Made by a program: the position numbers and the translations under genes. Below the pieces are notes generated by a model. The model saw only the letters and a program-made list of their open reading frames with translations, searched no databases and was not told where the DNA came from. DNA of 25,441 nucleotides from DATGSL01 sp964645585. Lineage in GTDB: Bacteria; Verrucomicrobiota; Verrucomicrobiia; Opitutales; T3Sed10-336. Numbering within the stretch: the first letter of the stretch is position 1; each line of letters starts with the position of its first letter. The stretch lies in contig CAZYAN010000054.1 of the NCBI GenBank assembly GCA_964645585.1, forward strand, positions 1 through 25,441. The letters run 5' to 3'. Below are positions 15,124 to 22,259 of the stretch, piece after piece.

Positions 15124-15914
15124 ACGAGAAAGATCCAGTCGTTTTACGGGCGTCGAACATTTCCGTGCGCGCCGGCCGGAAGGTTCTTGTTCAAGACGTC
15201 GATTTCGGGCTCCGGCCGGGGTGCGTTCAAATCCTCGCGGGTCCGAACGGCGCGGGCAAAAGCACGCTTCTGCGGGTTCTGACCGGTGAAACCGTTCCCG
15301 ACGAAGGAACTGTTTTTCTCCATGAACGTCCGTTGCGGGATTACGAGAACGGCGAACTCGCCCGGCGGCGAGCCTGCCTCCCTCAGGCCTCGGCCCTGTC
15401 GTTTCCATTCACGATTCGTGAGGTCGTCGCGATCGGCCGCTTTCCGCACCGCGCGCCGAATCAAGAGCAGGAGCAGGCGGTTGATGAGGCGCTGGAGCGC
15501 GTCGGCCTTCTCGATCGCGACGCGGAAAGCTACCTCCATCTCTCCGGCGGAGAGAAGCAGCGGGTGCATCTCGCGCGCGTGCTCGCCCAGCTCGGACAGC
15601 CGGAAGGCAGCGTTTTGCTTCTCGACGAACCGACCGCCAGTCTCGATCTCACCTTTCAGCAGCTGGTCTTCGCGATCGCGGCGGAGTGGGCGGAACGCGG
15701 CGCGGCGGTTCTCATCGTTCTCCATGATTTGAACCAGGCGATGCGGTTCGGCCGTTCGGTCACCGTTCTCGACGGCGGCCGGGTCGCCGGACACGGGTCT
15801 CCGCGGGAAATTTTAACCCCGGCCCTTTTGGAACGCGTGTATCGCGTGCGAGCGCACTGGGTGGATTCCGGCGATCACCGTCTGCTCGCTGTCGAAGGAC
15901 CCGTAACCGAGTAA
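15120..15914 (+). CDS. hmuV: HmuV, haem ABC transporter ATP-binding protein
   Basis: GTG 15120 overlaps the hmuU stop (GTGA) and gives 264 aa, a normal HmuV length. All ATPase motifs are present: Walker A GPNGAGKST (41-49), Q-loop Gln89 in CLPQAS, signature LSGGEKQRV (141-149), Walker B VLLLDEPTASLD (165-176) and H-loop His202 in VLHDLNQA. The segment AVAIGRFPH-like VVAIGRFPHR and the C-terminal LLERVYRVRAHW fit the haem/vitamin B12/siderophore branch. It powers haem import through HmuU. The open frame extends upstream to 14805, but that part overlaps hmuU and is not coding for this protein. Confidence 0.94.
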   Translation: MNEKDPVVLRASNISVRAGRKVLVQDVDFGLRPGCVQILAGPNGAGKSTLLRVLTGETVPDEGTVFLHERPLRDYENGELARRRACLPQASALSFPFTIREVVAIGRFPHRAPNQEQEQAVDEALERVGLLDRDAESYLHLSGGEKQRVHLARVLAQLGQPEGSVLLLDEPTASLDLTFQQLVFAIAAEWAERGAAVLIVLHDLNQAMRFGRSVTVLDGGRVAGHGSPREILTPALLERVYRVRAHWVDSGDHRLLAVEGPVTE

Positions 15915-15921
15915 GAATTCT

Positions 15922-16770
15922 ATGACTAGCACAACAACAGAACAACCAACGGCTGACACCAGAGAAGCCAAAGATCTCGCCCGCGCGAAGGAAAATTATG
16001 ACTCCCTTCTCCAAGGCTTTCAGACGATCCATCTCGCGACGATCGCCGCCGACGGGAAGCCTGAGGCGAGTTATGCGCCCGCCATTCTGGACGAGACAGG
16101 CAGTTTCCAAGTCTACGTCAGCGAGCTCTCCGCGCATACCGCCAACCTGCTTGCCTCGGGAAAAGCATCCGTGCTCATTATCGAAGATGAGGCGGCCAGC
16201 CCCAACATCTTTGCCCGCCGGCGCGTCACGTTCGACTGCACGGCCGCGGAAATCGAGCGGCACAGCGCTGAGTGGAGCGAAAGCATCGATCGGTTTGCTG
16301 ACAGATTCGGGAAAACCATGAACGTCTTGCGCGACATGGCGGATTTCCATCTCATCCGCCTCCGTCCGGACAGCGCGCGCTTGGTTATCGGGTTTGGCCG
16401 GGCCTACGACATCCAAGGAGACACGATCGTCCATGTTCGCGGGAACGAAGAGGGAGGACACCGGAAGGATGCTCACGGTCCGAAAGACACGACGCCGTTC
16501 ACGGCCGAAGACGTTGAGCGCATGGTCGGTCACATGAACGAGGATCACACCGATTCCATCCTCGCGTACGTCCATTATTTCGGCAAATGCCCGGAAGCGA
16601 CCGACGGGCGAATGCTCGACGTGACCCCGAACGACATGCGCATTGAAGCGGTGACTCCGGCAGGAACCCGCGAGATCGTCATTCCGTTCGAACGGACGCT
16701 CGTCACCGCCCACGACGTTCACATGGCTCTGGTGCAAATGTCGAAAAAGGCCAAAAAGGCCCTCGGTTAA
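15922..16770 (+). CDS. hugZ: HugZ-family haem utilization protein
   Basis: The 282-aa product starts with ATG 7 bp after hmuV, so it is part of the same operon. Residues about 20-170 form the split-barrel FMN-binding-like (pyridoxamine oxidase-like) fold, with FQTIHLATIAADGKPEASYAPAI, FQVYVSELSAHTANL and NIFARRRVTFDC. Residues about 193-278 are the DUF2470 domain with MVGHMNEDHTDSI. This two-domain layout is that of HugZ/HutZ haem-degrading or haem-handling proteins. The cytoplasmic role would be releasing iron from haem imported by HmuTUV. Whether it cleaves haem or only carries it cannot be told from sequence. It ends 91 bp before the convergent lyase gene. Confidence 0.92.
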   Translation: MTSTTTEQPTADTREAKDLARAKENYDSLLQGFQTIHLATIAADGKPEASYAPAILDETGSFQVYVSELSAHTANLLASGKASVLIIEDEAASPNIFARRRVTFDCTAAEIERHSAEWSESIDRFADRFGKTMNVLRDMADFHLIRLRPDSARLVIGFGRAYDIQGDTIVHVRGNEEGGHRKDAHGPKDTTPFTAEDVERMVGHMNEDHTDSILAYVHYFGKCPEATDGRMLDVTPNDMRIEAVTPAGTREIVIPFERTLVTAHDVHMALVQMSKKAKKALG

Positions 16771-16807
16771 TTCGACACCCCAATCCAGTCGGTTTCGCCT
16801 TGCGCCG

Positions 16808-16823
16808 CCCGCGGAAGCGCGGG
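16808..16823. terminator. Possible bidirectional terminator hairpin
   Basis: CCCGCG-GAAG-CGCGGG forms a 6-bp perfect GC stem with a GAAG loop, and a bulged extension (CGC/GCG) is possible. It sits in the 91-bp gap between the convergent ends of hugZ and the lyase gene. There is no T run on either side, so it is at best a non-classical terminator. Confidence 0.35.
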
Positions 16824-16861
16824 GCGTCTCCGTCGCGCCCAGGCGGTTCAGCGCGGATTCT

Positions 16862-19603
16862 TCAGTCCGAGTGCGTCGAGTCGATCAGGCGCGCGGTCAG
16901 CTTCGTGCCTTCGATCGTTCGGTGCGGATAGGCGGTAAAAACGATTTCGTTTTCGCGGATGGCGAAGCCGGTTCTTTCTTTAACCTGAACCATCACTCCC
17001 ACCGGATGGCGGTCGGCGCGTTCGACGGTGTAAGCGCGGCTGGATCCGTCCGGAAATTCAATAACGAGCAAATCGGGATCATGGACCGGCTCGTCGATGT
17101 CGATCGCGAAGGAGCTGGCCCCGGCGCGATCGCCGTAGACGTTGACGACCGGCCCGCTCAAGCGGCCCGGCCCGTCGAGCTGGTAATTTCGAAACTGGAG
17201 TCCGGATCCGCCGACAACATGGGCGGAGACGATAGCGTCGTTCCCGTTCAAGCGGACGACCGCGCAGGCGGCGTCGGTGGTGAAAGTTCCTTTGGCGGTG
17301 CTGTAGGAGCTCGACGAGGGATTGTCGAACGCGAGGGAAATATAATCGCGGCCTCGGCCATGCCGCACTGAAATCCAGAGACGGCCGTCGGTCTGGCGCG
17401 TTCGGACATCATGCACACCGGGGAAGCCGTTCACCGGTTCGTGGGCGGCGACGAAGGTTGAGCTGAGGTTTTGGCCGTTCCGGCGGACGACTGCGGACGG
17501 CCGGAAGAACTCGTCGAGATTGGCATCGCTTTCGCCGGCCAAGCGAATTCCTGGAGAAGCGCCGAGGAAGAAAGTGGCATCGGGGAGCGGGGCGAAAACC
17601 GTGCGGGTGCCCCGAGACGAGTCGACGGTTGAGCGGATATCGATTCGCACCGGTTCGGATGCCGTCGCGGAATGGAGTTCGCGGATAAAGGAAAATGCTC
17701 CAGATGCACCCATGGTGTCGGTTTCCTTCCGCGGCTGACTGAAACTCGCGCCCGGGTTGACCAATGTTCCGCGAAACGGCCGAGGATCGGCGCCGCCGAC
17801 CGTGACGGTCGAATCGGAATCGGCGCTGGCATGCATAAGGTAATCGTGCTGCCGGCCGCCGTTGATCTCGAAGATGTCGAGCAGGTAGGCATTCTGCGAC
17901 CCTTCGCCGAGAAGGATGAGCGTGCGCCGGTAGGTTTGCGTCCGCGATCCGTAGGCGCTGGAACTGGAGGCGACGGCGTAATGAAAATTTCGATCGTTTG
18001 TGGCAAAAGCGAGGAGATGATTTCCGACGTGGTTGCGGTCAAGCGCCGGCTCCCGCCCGTCGACCACGACTGTGTTGTGCGCCATCATTGACGAAGCCCA
18101 TGCCTGCCGGTAGCGGGTGTGCGTGAGGCCGAGATCGGGAAGAAGTTCCTGTCCGTGTCCGAAGAGCCCGATGGATAAAGCATCGCGGTGTTTGTGGGCG
18201 ACGCCGGAAGTGAAATTGAGCCAGGCCATCACCTGATTCTCGCCGTTGCCGGCACCGAGAACGGCCACACCAAGCCCCGGCAGGACGAACGAGCCGGATT
18301 GCTCGCGCCGATTTCCCGTGTGCTGATCGCGTTCGGAATGGACCGCCCACGTGTCGTTCAACGGCAGGATGCGTCCATCCGGCAGACGCACGTCCTCGGC
18401 AGCGGCCAGTGCCGCGGGCGGAATGCGTGAAGCGAGGTTGAGATCGTCGATGCGCTTGCGAGTTTTCGGATGGGCGTATCCGGCCGGGTCGGAGTAGCCA
18501 GCCGCCATCGCGGCGACTTCTTGCAATCTCTCGATTGTCGCGACGTGGATGCCAGGGGTTGTCGCGAACCAGTGTCCGTCATAAAGAAAACGCGACGCGA
18601 TCATCCGGTCGAAGCGGTCGGTGACCTCATGCATCCATTCGGGGCGGTCCAGGAGGCGGGCGGCGTAGGCCGCGTCGCGCCAGAGGCGGGGCGAATGTTC
18701 TTCCAGCGGGTCGACAAAGCCGAGGGTAAACTCGACGAGCATGGCGAACAGGTTGTTTTCGATGGCGGCGCGGGTCTCGCTTCCGCCGATCCCCGCCCAT
18801 CCGTTCCACTGATAGAGAGCGTCGTACGCTTCGAGCAGCCCGCGCGGAATATCCGTGTAGGCGGAATCCGACCAAATCGCAGTTCCAAACTCCGGAGCGT
18901 CGGGAACGCGCGGGCGCCGGTAGGAGGTAAATTGCTTTTGCACGAACGGCGCGTCATAGGTGCGCGCGTAACCGGGCACGGTTTCGGCGAACCGCTGGAG
19001 AAGGATTGCCGCTGGCCTCGCGTAGCGATTGTCGCCGGTAGCCAAATACAATTTTCCGAGGTTCCGCGTCATTTCCTCCAGCCATTCGCGCCGAAGGAAA
19101 TCGACATGCGCCTCGAAAAAATGCCGGTAACCGGACGCATCCGCCCAATAAGCAAAACGATGGACGCCTTCCGGCGCCTCGACCTCAATGAACTCGTTGT
19201 CGGGATAGTTCGGATTATCGGGAAAAACGGAAAAGCAGGTCTGGCAGCTGATCTGGTTCGGCCGCTCCGGATCCCAGGAAAACGGCCCCTGGTCGCGCGC
19301 GCCGCCGTCGCAGTTGGGGCAATCCGTGAAACGAATCCCGCCGGAGGCGACCGGAACGCGCGCGCGAAGCTCCTCTTCGGACAGTGTCAGGATGGAGCTG
19401 ACCGATTCCTCCAGCCGCGCGATTTCTCCGGGCGACGGCTTTTGGGTCAAAACTTTTTGACCATGGAGGAACGAGGCGGAAGGCAACAAGACGCCCGCCG
19501 TTACCAGGAGGATCGCATGGTAAAGCCGATCCGCGAATCCCGCGCGAGGCGCGTGGGATGAAGTCAGTAAGTTTCCTGGATGGCTGCGGCTTGTGTTGTT
19601 CAT
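16862..19603 (-). CDS. Secreted heparinase II/III-like polysaccharide lyase with N-terminal zinc-ribbon-like insert
   Basis: ATG 19603 gives 913 aa and sits 10 bp after the upstream protease stop, behind AGAAGAG. A codon at 19666 would add 21 residues overlapping that gene. A signal-anchor or signal peptide (LYHAILLVTAGVLLPSASFLHG) is at about 28-48. Cys95-x2-Cys98 and Cys120-x2-Cys123 form a zinc-ribbon-like pair. The region to about 420 is helical (alpha/alpha toroid-like). The heparinase II/III beta domain contains SGVAHKHRDALSIGLFGHGQELLPDLG with His470, His472 and Asp474, followed by SSMMAHNTVVVDGREP with His509. These are family hallmarks. It should cleave uronic-acid-containing polysaccharides outside the cytoplasm. 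The exact substrate (alginate, heparin-like or algal glycan) cannot be inferred. No sulfatase or other carbohydrate genes flank it. Confidence 0.87.
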   Translation of the reverse strand: MNNTSRSHPGNLLTSSHAPRAGFADRLYHAILLVTAGVLLPSASFLHGQKVLTQKPSPGEIARLEESVSSILTLSEEELRARVPVASGGIRFTDCPNCDGGARDQGPFSWDPERPNQISCQTCFSVFPDNPNYPDNEFIEVEAPEGVHRFAYWADASGYRHFFEAHVDFLRREWLEEMTRNLGKLYLATGDNRYARPAAILLQRFAETVPGYARTYDAPFVQKQFTSYRRPRVPDAPEFGTAIWSDSAYTDIPRGLLEAYDALYQWNGWAGIGGSETRAAIENNLFAMLVEFTLGFVDPLEEHSPRLWRDAAYAARLLDRPEWMHEVTDRFDRMIASRFLYDGHWFATTPGIHVATIERLQEVAAMAAGYSDPAGYAHPKTRKRIDDLNLASRIPPAALAAAEDVRLPDGRILPLNDTWAVHSERDQHTGNRREQSGSFVLPGLGVAVLGAGNGENQVMAWLNFTSGVAHKHRDALSIGLFGHGQELLPDLGLTHTRYRQAWASSMMAHNTVVVDGREPALDRNHVGNHLLAFATNDRNFHYAVASSSSAYGSRTQTYRRTLILLGEGSQNAYLLDIFEINGGRQHDYLMHASADSDSTVTVGGADPRPFRGTLVNPGASFSQPRKETDTMGASGAFSFIRELHSATASEPVRIDIRSTVDSSRGTRTVFAPLPDATFFLGASPGIRLAGESDANLDEFFRPSAVVRRNGQNLSSTFVAAHEPVNGFPGVHDVRTRQTDGRLWISVRHGRGRDYISLAFDNPSSSSYSTAKGTFTTDAACAVVRLNGNDAIVSAHVVGGSGLQFRNYQLDGPGRLSGPVVNVYGDRAGASSFAIDIDEPVHDPDLLVIEFPDGSSRAYTVERADRHPVGVMVQVKERTGFAIRENEIVFTAYPHRTIEGTKLTARLIDSTHSD

Positions 19604-19613
19604 GCGGTCTCTT

Positions 19614-20381
19614 CTACGCGAAGAAAAGGATCCAACCTCCCACAAGAAAGATGGCAATATCAACAAGAGCGTGACTGAAAAATCCGGGCCAAATCGAGCG
19701 AAATTTCAAATACATTGCCGACCAGACACAGCCTCCGATAAAGACACCGAGCGAAGCGAGAAGTGCCGCGGACATCGGTAACTGCGCCAGCAGCGCCACC
19801 ACATGGTGCAGCGTGAAGAAGGCGGCGCTCAGGATCACGGCGGCAGCCCCGCCGCCGAGAATCGTCTCGCACTTCCGGTAGACAAACCAGCGCCAGACAT
19901 ACTCTTCCAGCACGGCATTGACGGTGCAGGTGTAAAGCGCGAACAGCGCAAAGGCGCGCGGGCTTCCGATTCCGGCCGCCTGGACGGTTGCGCGCATTTT
20001 TTCCGGATCGATCCAGGAGCGTCCAATGATCAGCCAGGCAAGCACGATAAACAGGCCAATGGCGAAACCGGTGGCGGCCCCGAAGCCGAAGCCGCCCTGG
20101 CGCGGCCGCGACCAGCCAGGTCGCCCTTTGTCGACCAGAAAGTGCCAAACGACCGGAAGAAGAAGGAGCCAGGTCTTGGCGAGCGCGAAGATGGCTTGGC
20201 CCGCGGGCGTGCCGCGCGTTGTTTCGGAAGCGAACCCGAACCAGACCCCGATCAGCGGGGCGGGAACCAGAAGCAGAAGAGCGACCGCCGCCGTGCCGCG
20301 CGAAGTCGCCGCCCGGGCGGGCGACGCGGCACCGGCCGGTTGTAAACCTTCGAGCGAGGCTGCTGAGTCCGTGGATTTCAA
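19614..20381 (-). CDS. CPBP-family intramembrane metalloprotease (Abi/CAAX protease type)
   Basis: The 255-aa membrane protein has about seven to eight hydrophobic segments. All three CPBP motifs are present: EEYVWR with Glu159, Glu160 and Arg164 (EExxxR), FFTLHH with His192 and His193 (FxxxH), and HALVD with His237 and Asp241 (HxxxD/N). Family members include eukaryotic Rce1 and bacterial proteins linked to processing, bacteriocin self-immunity or membrane maturation. The natural substrate cannot be predicted. The gene lies 10 bp upstream of the secreted lyase on the same strand, so the two are probably co-transcribed, which is an unusual pairing. It is divergent from the Crp/Fnr gene, with a 160-bp shared intergenic region. 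Confidence 0.9.
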   Translation of the reverse strand: MKSTDSAASLEGLQPAGAASPARAATSRGTAAVALLLLVPAPLIGVWFGFASETTRGTPAGQAIFALAKTWLLLLPVVWHFLVDKGRPGWSRPRQGGFGFGAATGFAIGLFIVLAWLIIGRSWIDPEKMRATVQAAGIGSPRAFALFALYTCTVNAVLEEYVWRWFVYRKCETILGGGAAAVILSAAFFTLHHVVALLAQLPMSAALLASLGVFIGGCVWSAMYLKFRSIWPGFFSHALVDIAIFLVGGWILFFA

Positions 20382-20541
20382 TGCATTCGACGATTGCTAC
20401 CTGTTTCTATCACCTGGGCCGGTTTCCTGACGGAGCTTCTGCTCTTGCCATGGGTGAAGAACGGAAAAATTCCGCGAGGATCGCGCGAGTTTTCCGGTTT
20501 GCGCCGAATCCATTCGCCCAATAACGTCGGGTTGAATTGCC

Positions 20542-21258
20542 ATGAACGCTATGCAGACGAAGTCGGGAGCGCAGTCAGGAAAGCAGCAGCAAATCTTGCT
20601 GGCTCTGCAGATGTCCAGCCTTTTTGCCGATGTCGCGGGGGAGGATTTGCGGGAGATTGCCCTGATCTGCTCGATCCGGAAGCTGGCGAAAGGCGAAATA
20701 CTCTTCCATGAAGGCGCGCCCTACCAAGGGTTTTACATCGTCCGGAACGGGGTTCTCAAAATCTTCCGCTCGAACGCGGCGGGAAAAGAACAGGTGATCC
20801 GCATGGTGGAGGCCGGCGACTCGTTCGGTGAAGGACCGATCGGAGACCGGCAAGCGATGCCGGTTTCGGTCCAAGCCGAAAAACCGTCGGAAGTGATCTT
20901 GGTGCCGGTCGACGGATTTCGCGATAAAGTGATGCGGACGCCGGAACTCGGGCTCAAGGTTCTTGGCGCCATGGCAGGGCGTTTGCGGCATTTGGTGATG
21001 CTGGTCGATGACCTCACCCTGAAAAACGTGGAAGCCCGTTTCGTTCTGTACCTGGTTCGGCTGAGCGGGAAAACGGTGCCGGACGTCGGGCATCAGATTG
21101 AAATACCGGTGACGTGGCAGGTGCTCGCCAGTCACTTGGGTTGCACGAGCGAATCACTTTCGCGGCTGCTGCGGTTTTTGAAGAACCGCGGAACGATCGA
21201 GGTCAAAGGACACACGGTGACGGTGCTGGATCCGAAGGATCTGGTGTCGCTTGTGTGA
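20542..21258 (+). CDS. Crp/Fnr-family transcriptional regulator
   Basis: The 238-aa product has a cyclic-nucleotide-binding-like beta roll at about 25-130 (LAKGEILFHEGAPYQGFYIVRNGVLKIF). A dimerisation helix follows at about 135-160, then a C-terminal HTH_Crp domain at about 165-230. The recognition helix reads CTSESLSRLLRFLKNRG, with Glu204, Ser207 and Arg208 in the E-xx-S-R spacing that FNR uses to read TTGAT half-sites. The N-terminus lacks the four-cysteine cluster of true FNR, with only Cys43 and Cys201 present. It may thus sense nitric oxide via haem (DNR/NNR-like) or another signal. A matching TTGAC-N4-ATCAA box lies before the next gene. ATG 20542 is used; ATG 20551 is an in-frame alternative. 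Confidence 0.92.
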   Translation: MNAMQTKSGAQSGKQQQILLALQMSSLFADVAGEDLREIALICSIRKLAKGEILFHEGAPYQGFYIVRNGVLKIFRSNAAGKEQVIRMVEAGDSFGEGPIGDRQAMPVSVQAEKPSEVILVPVDGFRDKVMRTPELGLKVLGAMAGRLRHLVMLVDDLTLKNVEARFVLYLVRLSGKTVPDVGHQIEIPVTWQVLASHLGCTSESLSRLLRFLKNRGTIEVKGHTVTVLDPKDLVSLV

Positions 21259-21423
21259 CGAACGAAGAGCGGGCGATCCTGTCCGCTGGAGGACTCGAAG
21301 GCCGCGCTCGATGAGCGTTCCTGCCGCCCTGAGCTTTTGTGATTATAAATCCCGGTCGAATCTTGCGCGCGGATCGGTTTTGGAACACCATTCCGTCCAG
21401 AACCGCGGCGGAATCGCAGAAAA

Positions 21424-21437
21424 TTGACGTGCATCAA
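21424..21437 (+). promoter_or_regulatory. FNR/DNR-type operator upstream of the DUF2249 gene
   Basis: TTGACGTGCATCAA matches the FNR/NNR consensus TTGAT-N4-ATCAA at 9 of 10 specified positions. Its centre lies 41.5 bases before the ATG at 21472. A TAGGAT at 21460-21465 would be a -10 element placing transcription start exactly at that ATG, the geometry of a class II activated promoter and a leaderless message. However, AGGA at 21461-21464 could equally be a ribosome site, in which case the start of transcription lies elsewhere. The adjacent Crp/Fnr gene is the likely ligand-dependent activator. Confidence 0.7.
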
Positions 21438-21471
21438 TCCGCTGGGCGGCATCTCAGCGTAGGATATTTCA

Positions 21472-22107
21472 ATGTCAGATAAGAGCTCCAACAGTTCGTG
21501 CACTCCGTCGCCGGAAGCGGACAGAGATGAAACGCCCCCGCTTCTGCGTGCCTTGGAGGCTGAGGGGAAAGTGAAGACGCTCGATGTGCGGCCGTATTTT
21601 GAACGAGGGACGGAGCCGTTCGCGGCGATCATGCGAGCGGCCGATCAGCTTCCGGTTGGATCGGCGCTGAAACTGCTCGTTCCCTTTGAGCCGCTCCCCC
21701 TGTATGGAGTGCTGGCGGCGAAGGGGTTTTCCCGTTGGAGAGCAGCGCCAGAGGATCCGTCGGGAACGTGGGAGGTTTATTTTTTCCGCGAGAACGAGGA
21801 TGGTGACGAAATTGATCCGGACGGACCGGTGCCGTCCTGTGAGAACCTCGCCGGGTCCAAACGGACGATTGAGGGGGAGGGTGACGGTGAATTAATCGAC
21901 ATCGATGTTCGCGGGCTGGAAGCGCCGGAACCGCTGGAGCGCGTGCTGGCGATTTTGGAGGACCTGAGCTACGGCACCGTGCTCCGCGTGCGTCATCACC
22001 GCGAGCCGCTGATTCTCTTCGATATTTTGACGGAGCGCGGATTCGCGTACCGAAGCCGCGAGCTCGACGAGAGCGATTGGGAGGTCCGGATTTGGCAGCG
22101 GCGGTAG
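21472..22107 (+). CDS. Tandem DUF2249 domain protein
   Basis: The 211-aa cytosolic protein holds two copies of the DUF2249 fold. Copy one, about 36-105, reads TLDVRPYFERGTEPFAAIM...LPVGSALKLLVPFEPLPLYGVLAAKGF. Copy two, about 141-209, reads IDVRGLEAPEPLERVLAIL...LSYGTVLRVRHHREPLILFDILTERGF. Each has the D-R start, the hydrophobic L.L...FEP/HREPL strand and the G-F turn typical of this SirA/TusA-like family. DUF2249 proteins are often found with denitrification, NO-response or haem-copper oxidase genes, but no biochemical role is settled. An acidic linker (ENEDGDEIDPDG) separates the two copies. The FNR-type box upstream points to control by oxygen or nitrogen oxides. Confidence 0.85.
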   Translation: MSDKSSNSSCTPSPEADRDETPPLLRALEAEGKVKTLDVRPYFERGTEPFAAIMRAADQLPVGSALKLLVPFEPLPLYGVLAAKGFSRWRAAPEDPSGTWEVYFFRENEDGDEIDPDGPVPSCENLAGSKRTIEGEGDGELIDIDVRGLEAPEPLERVLAILEDLSYGTVLRVRHHREPLILFDILTERGFAYRSRELDESDWEVRIWQRR

Positions 22108-22133
22108 CGAGAATCCTCTCGGAGGCGCGCGGG

Positions 22134-22259
22134 ATGAAAACGTCGAACGTACTTTCGCTGAAACGATGCGCGATGCGGTTCAATGGATCGGCAGCGATCG
22201 GGCTCGATGAAAGTGCGGCCGCGGCGGCGCGGAAACGGAGGGCGGTGCCTGTCTCATGA
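22134..22259 (+). CDS. Possible 41-aa small protein between DUF2249 and oxidase-like genes
   Basis: ATG 22134 is preceded by GGAGG at 22121-22125 with an 8-base spacer, close to ideal. It opens a 41-codon frame beginning MKTSNVLSLKRCAMRFNGSA and ending at TGA 22257-22259, which overlaps the ATG of the oxidase-like gene (ATGA). This is a typical coupled arrangement. The peptide is basic and Ala-rich, and the frame continues open upstream to 22077 without coding character. It could be a small coupling ORF that delivers ribosomes to the membrane-protein gene. No family is recognised. Confidence 0.35.
   Translation: MKTSNVLSLKRCAMRFNGSAAIGLDESAAAAARKRRAVPVS

Noticed and set aside
18470..19561. 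363-codon plus-strand frame opposite the lyase gene
   Set aside because: Antisense to conserved lyase sequence; no domain or plausible start signal.
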